Translations under genes and position numbers: made by a program
In this document: piece by piece, positions 1-8,795 of the stretch
How positions within the stretch are numbered: the stretch's first letter is position 1
Layout of the letters: the number at the start of each line of letters is the position of its first letter
Notes under the pieces: generated by a model
Told to the model about the DNA's origin: nothing
Seen by the model: only the letters and a program-made list of their open reading frames with translations
The model's database searches: none
Source of the DNA: Nocardioides zeae
GTDB lineage: Bacteria > Actinomycetota > Actinomycetes > Propionibacteriales > Nocardioidaceae
Direction of reading: 5' to 3'
Assembly: GCF_010686755.1 (NCBI RefSeq)
Contig: NZ_JAAGXA010000001.1
Location: 558,001 to 622,000, forward strand
DNA: 64,000 nt

Positions 1-177
1 GTCGCCGGTGACCCCGAGCGCGGTGAGCAGCGGGTGGAGGCGACGCCCGTAGGCGGCGGCCACGTCCTCCGCGCCCGCGGCGAGACGGGGTCCCTGCTCC
101 GTCCGCACCACACCGACGACTACGGCGTCGGCACGCGTCTTGGCGGGGCTGGCCTTGCTGAGCGTGTAGGACGTCAC
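1..177 (-). CDS. pepA: Leucyl aminopeptidase, N-terminal fragment (cut by window edge)
   Basis: Only the first 59 codons are in the window; the gene runs off the left edge. The start is a GTG at 177 with no ribosome-binding site; TAGCAT (186-191) lies 8 bases upstream, which suits a leaderless transcript. The visible residues (VVVGVVRTEQGPRLAAGAEDV, then a YGRRL helix and LLTALGVTGD) resemble the substrate-independent N-terminal domain of actinobacterial PepA-type leucyl aminopeptidases (M17), cytosolic metalloenzymes that trim N-terminal residues from peptides. The catalytic C-terminal domain is not visible, so the call rests on N-terminal similarity and on the neighbour gcvT, a common actinobacterial pairing recalled from memory. 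Confidence 0.6.
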   Translation of the reverse strand, partial: MTSYTLSKASPAKTRADAVVVGVVRTEQGPRLAAGAEDVAAAYGRRLHPLLTALGVTGD

Positions 178-222
178 GCTGCCCGATGCTAGGTGACGCG
201 GTGGTGACGTAGTTTCGGCCCC
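178..222. promoter_or_regulatory. Divergent leaderless promoters of pepA and gcvT
   Basis: This 45-base gap separates two divergent starts. On the plus strand TAGTTT (210-215) ends 7 bases before the gcvT ATG. On the minus strand TAGCAT (186-191) ends 8 bases before the pepA GTG. Neither start has a purine-rich Shine-Dalgarno stretch, so both are read as leaderless. No clear -35 element is visible. Confidence 0.5.
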
Positions 223-1335
223 ATGGCCGCCACCCCCGAGCCCCTCGACCTCCTCCGCTCCCCGCTGCACGAGCGGCACGTCGCGCTCGGCGCGAAGCTG
301 GCGCCGTTCGGCGGGTGGGCGATGCCGGTGGAGTACGCCGCGGGCACGGCCGCCGAGCACACCGCGGTCCGCGAGCGGGTGGGCCTCTTCGACGTCAGCC
401 ACCTCGGCAAGGCGAGCGTGCGGGGGCCGGGGGCGGCGGCGTACGTCGACTCCGTGCTCACCAACAGCCTGGGGCGGATCGCGCCGGGCCAGGCGCAGTA
501 CACGCTCTGCTGCGCCGAGGACGGCGGCGTCGTCGACGACCTCATCGCCTACCTGCGTGCGGACGACGACGTCTTCCTCGTGCCCAACGCCGCCAACACC
601 GCCGCGGTCGTCGCCATCCTCCAGGCCGGCGCGCCGACGGGCGTCGAGGTGCGCGACGAGCACCGCGACCACGTCGTGCTCGCCGTGCAGGGCCCGGCCT
701 CGGACGCGGTCCTCGAGGACGCCGGCCTGCCCGCCGGCCACCCCTACATGTCGTTCCGCGACGCGGCCTTCCACGGCGGGTCGGTCGTCGTGTGCCGCAC
801 GGGCTACACGGGGGAGCGCGGCTACGAGGTCGTCGCCCCCGTCGCGCTCGCCGAGCCGCTCTGGGACGCGCTCGTCGCCGCCGGCGAGCCGCACGGGCTG
901 CTGCCGGCGGGCCTGGGGGCGCGCGACACGCTGCGCACCGAGATGGGCTACCCGCTCCACGGCCAGGACATCGCGCCGACCATCACGCCCGTGCAGGCGC
1001 GGCTCGGCTGGGCGATCGGCTGGGACAAGCCCGCGTTCGCCGGCCGGGACGCCCTGCTCGCCGAGCGCGCCGCCGGCCCCCAGCGGGTGCTGCGCGGCCT
1101 GCGGGCCGTGCGCCGCGGCATCCCGCGGCCCGGCATGCGGGTGCTGGACGCCGAGGGCGGGGAGCTCGGGCTCGTCACCTCCGGCACCTTCTCGCCGACG
1201 CTGCGCGCCGGGATCGCCCTGGCCCTGCTCGACCGCGCGGTCGGCGAGGGCGACGAGGTGGTCGTCGACGTGCGCGGCCGGTCCGAGGCGTTCACCGTCG
1301 TGCGTCCGCCGTTCGTGGAGGCGTCGGCGCGGTAG
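223..1335 (+). CDS. gcvT: Glycine cleavage system aminomethyltransferase (T protein)
   Basis: Encodes 370 residues, the usual GcvT length. GcvT transfers the methylene group from the aminomethyl arm of GcvH to tetrahydrofolate and releases ammonia, so glycine feeds the one-carbon pool. The start motif [20 protein letters not shown], the [11 protein letters not shown] segment, the GYTGERGYE folate-binding segment and the C-terminal barrel ending VVRPPFVE are all present. The ATG follows a TAGTTT box by 7 bases and looks leaderless. No gcvH or gcvP is in the window. YgfZ-like folate proteins are related, but the full-length GcvT motifs make the T protein the better call. Confidence 0.9.
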   Translation: MAATPEPLDLLRSPLHERHVALGAKLAPFGGWAMPVEYAAGTAAEHTAVRERVGLFDVSHLGKASVRGPGAAAYVDSVLTNSLGRIAPGQAQYTLCCAEDGGVVDDLIAYLRADDDVFLVPNAANTAAVVAILQAGAPTGVEVRDEHRDHVVLAVQGPASDAVLEDAGLPAGHPYMSFRDAAFHGGSVVVCRTGYTGERGYEVVAPVALAEPLWDALVAAGEPHGLLPAGLGARDTLRTEMGYPLHGQDIAPTITPVQARLGWAIGWDKPAFAGRDALLAERAAGPQRVLRGLRAVRRGIPRPGMRVLDAEGGELGLVTSGTFSPTLRAGIALALLDRAVGEGDEVVVDVRGRSEAFTVVRPPFVEASAR

Positions 1336-1344
1336 CCCGGTCGC

Positions 1345-2160
1345 TCAGCCGAGCGCCAGCGCCGCCACGACGAGCGTGACGGTGACGGCGGACTCGACGC
1401 ACGCGCCGTACACGTCCCCCGTGACGCCGCCGAAGCGGCGGCGGCACCGTCGGGCGAGGAGGTACGCCGCGGCCTGGCCCGCGACGACGCCGAGGCCGAG
1501 CGCGAGGAGCCAGCGTCCGGGCGCGAACGGATCGAGGAGCAGCACCGCCGCGGCCGCAGCCACGACGACGAGGGTGGCCGACGTCGCGAGCGCGAGCACC
1601 GCCCGCGTGCTCGTCACGGCTCCCGCCACCGTCGCCCCGAGACCGTCGCCCCGCGCGGCCGACCAGGACCGGGTGCAGAGCCAGGGCAGCGTGGCGCGTC
1701 CCGCCACGACGGCCACGCCGAGGGCCACCGCGCCCAGCACCGCGTCGTGCGCCAGGAGGGTGCCGATGGCCGCGACCTGCGCCAGCAGCGCGAGCAGGAG
1801 GGTCGCGACGCCGAACGGGCCGATGTCGGACTTCTTCATGATCGCGAGCGCGGGCTCGCCCGAGCGGCCCGATCCGAGGCCGTCGGCGACGTCGGCGAGG
1901 CCGTCGAGGTGCAGTGCCCGCGTGAGTGCGGCCACCCCCGCGACGGCGAGCACGGCGAGGAGCAGCGGCGCGGACCCGAGACGGGCGAGCACGCCGACGG
2001 GCACGGCGACGAGCAGCGCCAGGACGAGGCCGACGCCGGGCGCGACCGTCATCGCGACGCCCGCGACGGCGCGGTCGACGTGCCGCGGCGGCGGGACCCG
2101 GAGGACCGACAGGGTGCCGACGGCGAGCCGGACGCCGTCACCGCTCGACGGCGGGTTCAC
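1345..2160 (-). CDS. cobS: Adenosylcobinamide-GDP ribazoletransferase
   Basis: Encodes 271 residues of a multi-pass membrane protein (about six to seven hydrophobic segments). It contains the CobS signature region LHLDGLADVADGLGSG (D-rich, metal binding) followed by IMKKSDIGPFG. CobS joins GDP-activated adenosylcobinamide to alpha-ribazole at the membrane in the last nucleotide-loop step of cobalamin assembly. The start is the GTG at 2158-2160, which shares four bases (GTGA) with the stop of the upstream cobU fusion, so translation is probably coupled. The partner cobT is not in the window. Confidence 0.9.
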   Translation of the reverse strand: MNPPSSGDGVRLAVGTLSVLRVPPPRHVDRAVAGVAMTVAPGVGLVLALLVAVPVGVLARLGSAPLLLAVLAVAGVAALTRALHLDGLADVADGLGSGRSGEPALAIMKKSDIGPFGVATLLLALLAQVAAIGTLLAHDAVLGAVALGVAVVAGRATLPWLCTRSWSAARGDGLGATVAGAVTSTRAVLALATSATLVVVAAAAAVLLLDPFAPGRWLLALGLGVVAGQAAAYLLARRCRRRFGGVTGDVYGACVESAVTVTLVVAALALG

Positions 2161-3530
2161 AGCGTCACCACCCGGCCGGCGACGCACCAGCGCACGTCCT
2201 CCGTCGCGGCGGCGACCGCCGCGTTGAGCCGGCCCATGGCGTCGCGGAAGAGCCGTCCCGACGCGGTGGCGGGCACGATGCCCTGCCCGACCTCGTTGCT
2301 GACGGCGACGACGCGGCGCGGGGTGGCGCGCCAGGCGTCGAGCAGCGCGGCCACCTCGGCCTCGACCGCGGCCCAGGCGGCGGCGTGGTCGGGCGCGGAG
2401 GGCTCCCACGCGCCGTACCGGTCGACGACGCCCGTGAGCCACAGGGTGAGGCAGTCGACGAGCAGTGCCTCGCCGGGCACGTCGTCGGCGAGCAGGCCGA
2501 CGAGGTCGAGGGTCTCGACGGTGCGCCAGTGCGCGGGGCGGCGCTCGACGTGGAGCGCCACGCGCTCGGCCCACTCGGCGTCGCCGTCGCGTCGGCCGCT
2601 GGTCGCGACGTACGCCACCCGCGGCTCGCCCGCGACCAGCCGCTCGGCCTCGACGGACTTGCCGGAGCGCGCACCGCCGAGCACGAGCGTGCGGCCGGCG
2701 GGTCGGGGGACGGCGGCGCCGGGGACGAGCTCGGTGCCGTCGTCGACCACGCGGGCCCCCACGGCGGCGAGCCGGCGGGCGAGCTCGGGCGTCGGCGGGT
2801 TGTGGTGGGACAGGTGCACGGCGACGACGTCGGTGGTGTCGGTGACGGCGCCGACGGCGCGGAGGCGCCGGACCTGCGCGGCGAACGCGGCCAGGCCCAG
2901 GTGCTGCTCACCGGCGAGGTCGCCGCGGTCGCCGAAGGTCTCCTCGAGGAGCACGACGTCGTACGCCGCGCCCTCCACCGCCGCGACCGTCGCCGCGGGC
3001 AGGGGACCGGTGTCGGTGGCGTGCAGGACGCGCGTCCCCGCCGGGGTCGTCACGTCCCAGAGCACGGCCTCGGTCGCGCCGGGGGCGCCGAGGCCGGTGG
3101 TGTGGGCGGCGGCGAGGACCCGCACGTCGTAGCCGTGCAGGCGGTGCCGCTCGCCCGGTGCGACGGGGACCCACGTGACGGGCGCGTCGTCGGGGAGCCA
3201 GGCGCGCGCGGCGGCGATCGCGTCGGGCGGTCCGGCGACGGTCAGCGGCGCGTCCGTGACCCACCCGCGGTGCATCAGCGCCGCGGGGCTGAGGTGGTCG
3301 GAGTGCTGGTGGGTGACGAGCAGCAGGCGCACGCCCGCGAGGTCGACCCCGGCCCGCGTGGCCGCCTCGGGGGTGCTCGGTCCGCAGTCGAGGAGGACGG
3401 TGCCGTCGAGGAGCGCGGCGGTCTGGCCGCGTACCCGCCCGGCCGTCCGCTCCGCGCCGCAGGAGGCGCAGCGGCAGAACGGCTGGGGCCAGCCGTCGGC
3501 GGCACCGGTGCCGAGGAGTCGCACGCTCAC
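2157..3530 (-). CDS. cobU: Metallo-beta-lactamase-fold / CobU fusion (cobinamide kinase-guanylyltransferase)
   Basis: A single 457-residue frame with two domains. Residues 1 to about 265 form a PhnP-like metallo-beta-lactamase fold: LLGTGAADG at the start, a CRCASC cysteine pair region, the metal motif THQHSDHLS near residue 95, and a late HLSHHNPPT. Residues about 275-457 are a complete CobU: P-loop VLGGARSGKS, HVERRP, LLVDCLTLWL and VSNEVGQGIVP. CobU phosphorylates adenosylcobinamide and converts it to the GDP form used by CobS, whose gene overlaps by 4 bases. The attached hydrolase domain could process a cobinamide or nucleotide-loop precursor; that is inference. The start is the ATG/GTG region at 3530; no internal break is visible. 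Confidence 0.85.
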   Translation of the reverse strand: MSVRLLGTGAADGWPQPFCRCASCGAERTAGRVRGQTAALLDGTVLLDCGPSTPEAATRAGVDLAGVRLLLVTHQHSDHLSPAALMHRGWVTDAPLTVAGPPDAIAAARAWLPDDAPVTWVPVAPGERHRLHGYDVRVLAAAHTTGLGAPGATEAVLWDVTTPAGTRVLHATDTGPLPAATVAAVEGAAYDVVLLEETFGDRGDLAGEQHLGLAAFAAQVRRLRAVGAVTDTTDVVAVHLSHHNPPTPELARRLAAVGARVVDDGTELVPGAAVPRPAGRTLVLGGARSGKSVEAERLVAGEPRVAYVATSGRRDGDAEWAERVALHVERRPAHWRTVETLDLVGLLADDVPGEALLVDCLTLWLTGVVDRYGAWEPSAPDHAAAWAAVEAEVAALLDAWRATPRRVVAVSNEVGQGIVPATASGRLFRDAMGRLNAAVAAATEDVRWCVAGRVVTL

Positions 3531-3574
3531 CGGGTCATTGTCGGGTCCGGGGGACCGCCCCTAGTCTCGGGGGC

Positions 3575-3832
3575 GTGAACCTCCCCGACGCGCCGTCCGC
3601 CTTCCGCTCCCCGACGCCCCCGGAGCAGCTGTGGTGGTGGCGCACGGAGGACAAGGACGGCAACGAGGTGACCGTCGCCGGCGAGCTCGCGGGGGAGAAG
3701 TTCCCGAGCCAGTCCGACGCCGAGTCGTGGGTGGGCGAGGTGTTCGGCGAGCTGGCCGAGCAGGGGGTCGACGCGGTCGTGCTGTTCGAGGGCGAGCGGC
3801 GGGTCTACGGGCCGATGTCGCTGCACCCGTGA
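3575..3832 (+). CDS. Small protein of unknown function (85 aa)
   Basis: The frame starts at a GTG exactly 7 bases after TAGTCT (3562-3567), the same arrangement as the next gene thyA, which supports it being expressed and leaderless. The product is acidic and soluble with a Trp cluster (QLWWWRTEDKDGNEV), an alternating strand-like segment (VTVAGELAGEKF) and an amphipathic helix (AESWVGEVFGELAEQG), then VDAVVLFEGERRVYGPMSL. This looks like a small alpha/beta fold. I do not recognise the family. It sits between the cobalamin genes and thyA and is followed by its own small gap, so function cannot be inferred from an operon. Confidence 0.65.
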   Translation: MNLPDAPSAFRSPTPPEQLWWWRTEDKDGNEVTVAGELAGEKFPSQSDAESWVGEVFGELAEQGVDAVVLFEGERRVYGPMSLHP

Positions 3833-3859
3833 GCGCTGCCCGGCGGTAGTCTCACGGGC

Positions 3860-4672
3860 GTGCAGGCCTACCTCGACCTCGTCCGCCGCATCCTCGACGA
3901 GGGCGTGGAGAAGTCCGACCGCACGGGCACCGGCACGCTCAGCGTGTTCGGCCACCAGATGCGCTTCGACCTGACGGCGGGCTTCCCGCTGGTGACGACG
4001 AAGAAGGTCCACACGCGGTCGGTCTTCGCGGAGCTGCTCTGGTTCCTCCGCGGCGACACCAACGTGCGGTGGCTGCACGAGCGGGGTGTCTCCATCTGGG
4101 ACGAGTGGGCGGACGAGGACGGCGAGCTCGGACCCGTGTACGGCGCGCAGTGGCGGTCCTGGCCGACGCCCGACGGGGGCTCGATCGACCAGATCGCGAA
4201 GATCATCGAGCAGATCCGCACCGACCCCGACTCGCGGCGCCACGTGGTGAGCGCGTGGAACGTGGCGCAGGTGGACGACATGGCGCTGATGCCGTGCCAC
4301 ACGGTGTTCCAGTTCTACGTCGCGCCCGGCCGCGACGGTGGGCGGTCGCGGCTGTCGTGCCAGCTCTACCAGCGCTCCGGGGACGTCTTCCTCGGGGTGC
4401 CGTTCAACATCGCCTCCTACGCGCTGCTGACCCACATGGTCGCCCACGTGCTCGACCTCGAGGTGGGGGACTTCGTGCACACGCTCGGCGACGCGCACCT
4501 CTACCTCAACCACCTCGACCAGGCGCGCCTGCAGCTGACACGCGAGCCGCGTCCGCTGCCGACGCTGTGGCTGGACCCGGCGGTCCGGGAGATCGACGGC
4601 TTCGACCTCGAGCACGTCGAGGTGCGGGGCTACGACCCGCACCCGGGGATCAAGGCACCGATCGCCGTATGA
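3860..4672 (+). CDS. thyA: Thymidylate synthase
   Basis: Encodes 270 residues, close to the E. coli enzyme (264). ThyA methylates dUMP to dTMP with methylene-tetrahydrofolate and leaves dihydrofolate. Visible motifs are [31 protein letters not shown], the active-site cysteine C146 in [28 protein letters not shown] and the C-terminal [14 protein letters not shown]. The GTG start lies 7 bases after TAGTCT (3847-3852) with no Shine-Dalgarno, so a leaderless mRNA is likely. The stop overlaps the ATG of the dihydrofolate reductase gene by 4 bases (ATGA), coupling the enzyme that makes dihydrofolate to the one that recycles it. Confidence 0.97.
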   Translation: MQAYLDLVRRILDEGVEKSDRTGTGTLSVFGHQMRFDLTAGFPLVTTKKVHTRSVFAELLWFLRGDTNVRWLHERGVSIWDEWADEDGELGPVYGAQWRSWPTPDGGSIDQIAKIIEQIRTDPDSRRHVVSAWNVAQVDDMALMPCHTVFQFYVAPGRDGGRSRLSCQLYQRSGDVFLGVPFNIASYALLTHMVAHVLDLEVGDFVHTLGDAHLYLNHLDQARLQLTREPRPLPTLWLDPAVREIDGFDLEHVEVRGYDPHPGIKAPIAV

Positions 4673-5916
4673 CCACCCCCGGCGGCCTCACCGTCAGCTG
4701 CGTCGCCGCCGTCGCCCGCCACGGGGTCATCGGCAACGGCCCCGACATCCCGTGGCGGGTGCCGGGGGAGCAGGCGGAGTTCAAGCGCCGCACCCTCGGT
4801 ACGACGCTGCTGATGGGCCGCGCGACCTACGCGTCGATCGGTCGGCCGCTGCCCGGGCGGACGACGGTGGTGCTGACGCGCGATCCCGGGTGGTCGCCGG
4901 GCCACGACGGGGTCCACGTCGCCCGCGACCTCGACGCGGCGGTCTCGATCGCCGACGGGCTCGGTGCTCCCGTCAGCGTGGCGGGCGGTGCGCAGGTGTA
5001 CGCCGCGGCCCTGGCCGTGCCCGGTCTCGTCGACGCCCAGGTGCTGACCGAGATCCCGCTCGAGGTGCACGGCGACGTGCGCTACCCGGCGATCGACGAG
5101 GCGGCCTGGCCGGTCGTCGAGCGCGCCGAGCACGAGGGGTTCACGGTGGTGGTGCGCTGGACCGGGGCGCGTCTCGACGCGCTGGCGGCGCTCGTCGACG
5201 GACCTGTCGCGGCTCCGGTGCTCCTGCGCGGTGGCACCCACGCGACGACCCTCGCCGTGCGGCAGGGAGACCGCGACCTCGTGGCGCGGTGGTTCCCGCC
5301 CGGTGACGAGGCGGTCGCGCGCGAGCGCGCGGTGCTGGAGATGGCTCCGCCCCTCGCCCCCGTCTACGTCATCGACGGCACCACGCCGTGGGGTCCGGTG
5401 CTCGTCACCACGCGGCTCGCGGGCGGTGCGCCGCCTCCTGATGCCGCGCCGGAGGAGCTCGCCCCGGCGATGGCCGAGGCACTGGCTGCCCTGCACGCGC
5501 GGGACGGCGCGGACCTGCCTGTCTCCTCGGCGGTAGCTGCACCGCCCTCAGCGCGCTCGGTGCTGGTCCACGGCGACTTCTGGAGCGGCAACCTGCTGTG
5601 GGACGGCCGCCGCGCGGTCGGCGTCGTCGACTGGACCGGCGCGTGTCGCGGCCCGGCCGAGCTCGACGTCGCCTGGGCGCGCCAGGACCTGGTGCTCCTC
5701 GGGTCGACGGAGGCGGCGCGCATCTTCCTCGAGGCGTACGAGCGGGCCAGCGGGGTCCGGCTCGGTGACGTACCCGCGTGGGACCGGTGGGCCGTCGACC
5801 GGGCCGCGCCGCAGGTCGCGGGATGGGCGACGAACTATGCCGGGATCGGGCGCCCGGACCTCACGGGCCCGGTGCTGGTCGAGCGACTCCGGCGGTTCTC
5901 CGACTCCCTGGGCTGA
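4669..5916 (+). CDS. dfrA: Dihydrofolate reductase fused to an APH-type phosphotransferase
   Basis: One uninterrupted frame of 415 codons. Residues 1-165 are a full dihydrofolate reductase: [17 protein letters not shown] with E34 in the acidic catalytic position, [33 protein letters not shown], a cofactor [10 protein letters not shown] motif and EIPLEVHGD. Residues about 168-415 are a kinase of the aminoglycoside/choline phosphotransferase fold: the Brenner motif HGDFWSGN with H301, D303 and N308, then [18 protein letters not shown] with the metal-binding D321. DHFR reduces dihydrofolate made by ThyA, whose gene overlaps by 4 bases. The kinase substrate is unknown. There is no stop, start or ribosome-binding site between domains. 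Either a true fusion or a lost stop between two coupled genes could explain it; the smooth linker favours a true fusion. Confidence 0.88.
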   Translation: MTTPGGLTVSCVAAVARHGVIGNGPDIPWRVPGEQAEFKRRTLGTTLLMGRATYASIGRPLPGRTTVVLTRDPGWSPGHDGVHVARDLDAAVSIADGLGAPVSVAGGAQVYAAALAVPGLVDAQVLTEIPLEVHGDVRYPAIDEAAWPVVERAEHEGFTVVVRWTGARLDALAALVDGPVAAPVLLRGGTHATTLAVRQGDRDLVARWFPPGDEAVARERAVLEMAPPLAPVYVIDGTTPWGPVLVTTRLAGGAPPPDAAPEELAPAMAEALAALHARDGADLPVSSAVAAPPSARSVLVHGDFWSGNLLWDGRRAVGVVDWTGACRGPAELDVAWARQDLVLLGSTEAARIFLEAYERASGVRLGDVPAWDRWAVDRAAPQVAGWATNYAGIGRPDLTGPVLVERLRRFSDSLG

Positions 5917-5988
5917 CGGGCTCGGCGGGGCTGACCGGGGAAAACTGTCAACTCCTGTGACCACCCGCGTCCCGCCGGACACCCCCAC

Positions 5989-6015
5989 CCGGGAGATTGT
6001 GTAACAATCTCCCGG
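5989..6015. promoter_or_regulatory. Perfect 27-bp palindrome, probable GntR operator over the eamA promoter
   Basis: Two perfect 12-base arms (CCGGGAGATTGT at 5989-6000 and its complement at 6004-6015) flank the spacer GTA. The core TTGTgtaACAA fits the general GntR-family half-site pattern. It overlaps a possible -10 TAACAA (6002-6007), which ends 7 bases before the GTG used as the eamA start. The adjacent operon encodes a GntR regulator, so autorepression by promoter blocking is the simplest reading. Confidence 0.8.
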
Positions 6016-6947
6016 TGTGTCGAACCCCCGCCGTGCTCGCGGTGCTGCTCGCCGCGGCGTGCTTCGCGACGACCGGCACCGCGCAGGAGATCGCCGACGC
6101 CGGCGCCAGCGCCACGTCCGTCGGTGCGGCCCGGATCGTCGTCGGCGGCGGGATCCTCGGGCTCGTCGCCCTCCTCGCCGCGCGCTCGACCAGCTCGACC
6201 AGCCCGACCGGGACGACGACTGCGAGCCGCCTCCCGACCTGGCTCGTCGTCGCGGTGGGTGCCGCGGGCGTCGTCGCCTACCAGCCGTTCTTCTTCGCCG
6301 GTACGGCGCAGAACGGCGTCGCCGTCGGCACCGTCGTGGCGCTGGGCTCGGCGCCCGTGGCGACGGGCGCGCTCGACGCCGTCGTCCGGCGGCACGTGCC
6401 GTCGCTCCGCTGGTGTGCCGCGACCACGGTGGCGCTGGTCGGTGTCGTCCTGGTCTCGGGCCTCGCCACGAGCGGCGCGGGTGCGGTCGACCCCGCGGGC
6501 GTCGCGTCCTCGGTGGCGGCAGGCGCGTCGTACGCCCTCTACGCCCTCGCCGGCAAGCTCCTGCTCGACCGCGGCTGGAGCGCGAGCGCCTCGATGGGCG
6601 CGACGTTCGGCACGGCGGCGGTCGCGAGCGTCCCGCTCCTGCTGATGACCTCGACCGGATGGCTGGCTACGCCACGGGGGCTCCTCCTCGTCCTGTGGCT
6701 GGGCCTCGTGACGACCACCGTCGCCTACCTCCTGTTCGGCTGGGGACTGCGGCGCCTCGAGCCCACGACCGTCGCGACCCTCACGCTCGCCGAGCCCCTC
6801 GGCGCCACCCTGCTCGGCCTCCTCGTGCTCCACGAGCGCCTCACCGCGCTCGCGTCCGTGGGACTGGTCGTGCTCGTCGTCGGGCTGGCGGTCCTCAGCC
6901 TGCCGCAGGGGCGGGGGAGGAGGCTCGATGTCGCCCCGGCGGCGTGA
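6015..6947 (+). CDS. EamA/DMT-family membrane transporter
   Basis: About 310 residues with ten hydrophobic segments in two repeats, typical of the drug/metabolite transporter superfamily (EamA). Recognisable pieces include TTGTAQEIADAGASATSVGAARI at the start of repeat one, PFFFAGTAQNGVAVGTVVALGSAP at its end, and LEPTTVATLTLAEPLGATLLG near the C-terminus. Such proteins export amino acids, metabolites or drugs; the substrate here is unknown. I chose the GTG at 6015 because it lies 7 bases after TAACAA and leaves the operator palindrome outside the coding part; an in-frame TTG at 5997 inside the palindrome is less likely. The gntR gene overlaps its end by 20 bases. Confidence 0.82.
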   Translation: MCRTPAVLAVLLAAACFATTGTAQEIADAGASATSVGAARIVVGGGILGLVALLAARSTSSTSPTGTTTASRLPTWLVVAVGAAGVVAYQPFFFAGTAQNGVAVGTVVALGSAPVATGALDAVVRRHVPSLRWCAATTVALVGVVLVSGLATSGAGAVDPAGVASSVAAGASYALYALAGKLLLDRGWSASASMGATFGTAAVASVPLLLMTSTGWLATPRGLLLVLWLGLVTTTVAYLLFGWGLRRLEPTTVATLTLAEPLGATLLGLLVLHERLTALASVGLVVLVVGLAVLSLPQGRGRRLDVAPAA

Positions 6948-7605
6948 GACCATGCCGGGCCCGACCGCGGTCGAGCGCCTGGCGTCCACCCTCCGCGACG
7001 CGATCCTCGAGCGCGGTTCCCTCGCACCCGGTGACCCGTTGCGCGAGGAGGACCTCGCCCGGGACCACGACGTCTCGCGCCACACCGCCCGCGCGGCGCT
7101 CGCGCTGCTGCGGGCGGAGCGCCTCGTCGTGGCGGTCCCGTACGCCGGGGCCCGGGTCGCGACGCTCGACGACACCGCGCTGGTGGCGCTGCAGGAGCTG
7201 CGGGCCGCGCTCGAGACCGAGGCCGTCCGCATCGTCACCGAGCGGCACGGCAACCCCTGGTCGGACGACGTGCGGATGCCGATGGACGCGGCCGTCGACG
7301 CGCTCGCCACGGCCGAGGCGGCCGACGACTGGCGGGCGACGCTGCACGCGCACGCCGCCGTCCACCGCGCGGTGGTGGAGGCGGCCGACAGCCCGCGGAT
7401 CGCGGCGGCCCACGCGCAGCTGGAGTCGGAGATCCTGCTCGTGCTCGCCCACCTCCGCCCGGACTACCCGGCGGGCTCGCTGGCGGAGGAGCACCGGTGC
7501 TACCTCGACGCCCTCCCCGAGCGGGGCGGCGCCGCCGTGCGGGAGCACCTCGACCGCTCGACCACCCTCATCCGCTCGGCCCGACGAGCGGTGGGAGGCA
7601 CCTGA
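6928..7605 (+). CDS. GntR-family transcriptional regulator (FadR/FCD type)
   Basis: Encodes 225 residues. The N-terminal winged helix-turn-helix (about residues 12-75) has LRDAILERGSLAPGDPLREEDLARDHDVSRHTARAAL. The C-terminal part is an all-helical FCD-like ligand domain with the conserved pattern LRAALETEAVRIV and a LHAHAAVHRAVVEAA segment. The ATG follows GGAGGAGG by 4 bases and lies inside the end of eamA, so the two genes are co-transcribed and probably coupled. It is the natural binder of the 5989-6015 palindrome and so likely controls the exporter. The inducing ligand is unknown. Confidence 0.88.
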   Translation: MSPRRRETMPGPTAVERLASTLRDAILERGSLAPGDPLREEDLARDHDVSRHTARAALALLRAERLVVAVPYAGARVATLDDTALVALQELRAALETEAVRIVTERHGNPWSDDVRMPMDAAVDALATAEAADDWRATLHAHAAVHRAVVEAADSPRIAAAHAQLESEILLVLAHLRPDYPAGSLAEEHRCYLDALPERGGAAVREHLDRSTTLIRSARRAVGGT

Positions 7606-7618
7606 GAGGCTGAGGATC

Positions 7619-8542
7619 ATGGACCTCCGCATCTTCACCGAGCCCCAGCAGGGCGCGACCTACGACGACCTCCTCGCCGTCGCCCAGGAGACCGAGCGCC
7701 TCGGGTTCGACGCGTTCTTCCGTTCCGACCACTACCTGCACATGAGCGGCGACGGCCTGCCCGGTCCGAGCGACGCCTGGACGACGCTGGCCGGTCTCGC
7801 CCGCGAGACCAGCACGATCCGGCTCGGCACGCTCATGACGTCCGCGACGTTCCGGCACCCCGGTGTGCTGGCGATCCAGGTGGCGCAGGTCGACCGGATG
7901 TCGGGCGGCCGGGTCGAGCTCGGTCTGGGCGCCGGGTGGTTCGAGGGCGAGCACGCGGCGTACGGCATCCCCTTCCCCGACACGCGCGAGCGCTTCGACC
8001 GGTACGCCGAGCAGCTCGAGATCGTCACCGGCCTGTGGGCGACGCCCGAGGGGGAGCGCTACTCGTTCGCGGGCGAGCACTACACGCTGACGGACTCGCC
8101 CGCCCTGCCGAAGCCCGCCCAGGCGAAGCCCCCGGTGCTCGTCGGGGGTCTCGGCAAGCGCCGTACGCCGGAGCTCGCCGCCCGCTACGCCGACGAGTTC
8201 AACCTGCCGTTCGTCGACCTGGACGCGACGCGGGCGCAGTTCACGCGGGTGCGCGCGGCGTGCGCCGCCATCGACCGGGACCCGGCCACGATGACGTGGT
8301 CCAACGCCCTCGTCGTCTGCGTCGGCGCGGACGAGGCGGAGATCGCCCGCCGGGCCGCCGCCATCGGCCGCGACGTCGACGAGCTGCGGGCCAACGGGCT
8401 GGCCGGCACGCCGAGCGAGGTCGTGGACCGGCTCGGCGAGTTCGCCGAGACCGGGTCGCAGCGCGCCTACCTGCAGGTGCTCGACCTGGGCGACCTCGAC
8501 CACCTGCGACTCATCGCCGCCGAGGTCCTGCCGCACATCTGA
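7619..8542 (+). CDS. LLM-class F420-dependent (flavin-like) oxidoreductase
   Basis: Encodes 307 residues of a luciferase-like (beta/alpha)8 barrel. It begins MDLRIFTEPQQG, then AQETERLGFDAFFRSDHYL, STIRLGTLMTSATFRHPGVLA, VDRMSGGRVELGLGAGWFEGEH and PPVLVGGLGKRRTPELAARYAD, all standard for the F420-dependent subgroup. These enzymes use F420 or FMN to oxidise or reduce small organic substrates in the cytosol; the substrate cannot be read from the sequence. The ATG sits 13 bases after the gntR stop, so it may be the last gene of the eamA-gntR transcript. Confidence 0.9.
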   Translation: MDLRIFTEPQQGATYDDLLAVAQETERLGFDAFFRSDHYLHMSGDGLPGPSDAWTTLAGLARETSTIRLGTLMTSATFRHPGVLAIQVAQVDRMSGGRVELGLGAGWFEGEHAAYGIPFPDTRERFDRYAEQLEIVTGLWATPEGERYSFAGEHYTLTDSPALPKPAQAKPPVLVGGLGKRRTPELAARYADEFNLPFVDLDATRAQFTRVRAACAAIDRDPATMTWSNALVVCVGADEAEIARRAAAIGRDVDELRANGLAGTPSEVVDRLGEFAETGSQRAYLQVLDLGDLDHLRLIAAEVLPHI

Positions 8543-8782
8543 ACGCCATCGACCCAGGCCCCGACCGCTGAAGCTCCCCGACGGTTTCAATCGGGTGAGT
8601 GACGTTCAGTGGCGGAAAACGGAGGGTCCCCGGGGCATGGCCGCCGCCTTCGGCCCGTGTTCTCCGCTGTTGTGAACACGACGGTGGGTCCGGCGACGGG
8701 CCTGTGGCGACGACGAACGCCCGTGGGCACCTGGTGGCACCGCGCGCGGTGCGCCGCGTGCAGCGGGGTGCCGCGGCAGGGA

Positions 8783-8788
8783 TAGCCT
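8783..8788 (+). promoter_or_regulatory. -10 element of dapA (leaderless)
   Basis: TAGCCT ends 7 bases before the dapA GTG with no ribosome-binding site between. The preceding gap (8543-8782) holds no convincing gene; it contains one inverted repeat, CGTGTTC (8656-8662) and GAACACG (8674-8680), of unknown role. Confidence 0.55.
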
Positions 8789-8795
8789 GTCCCTC

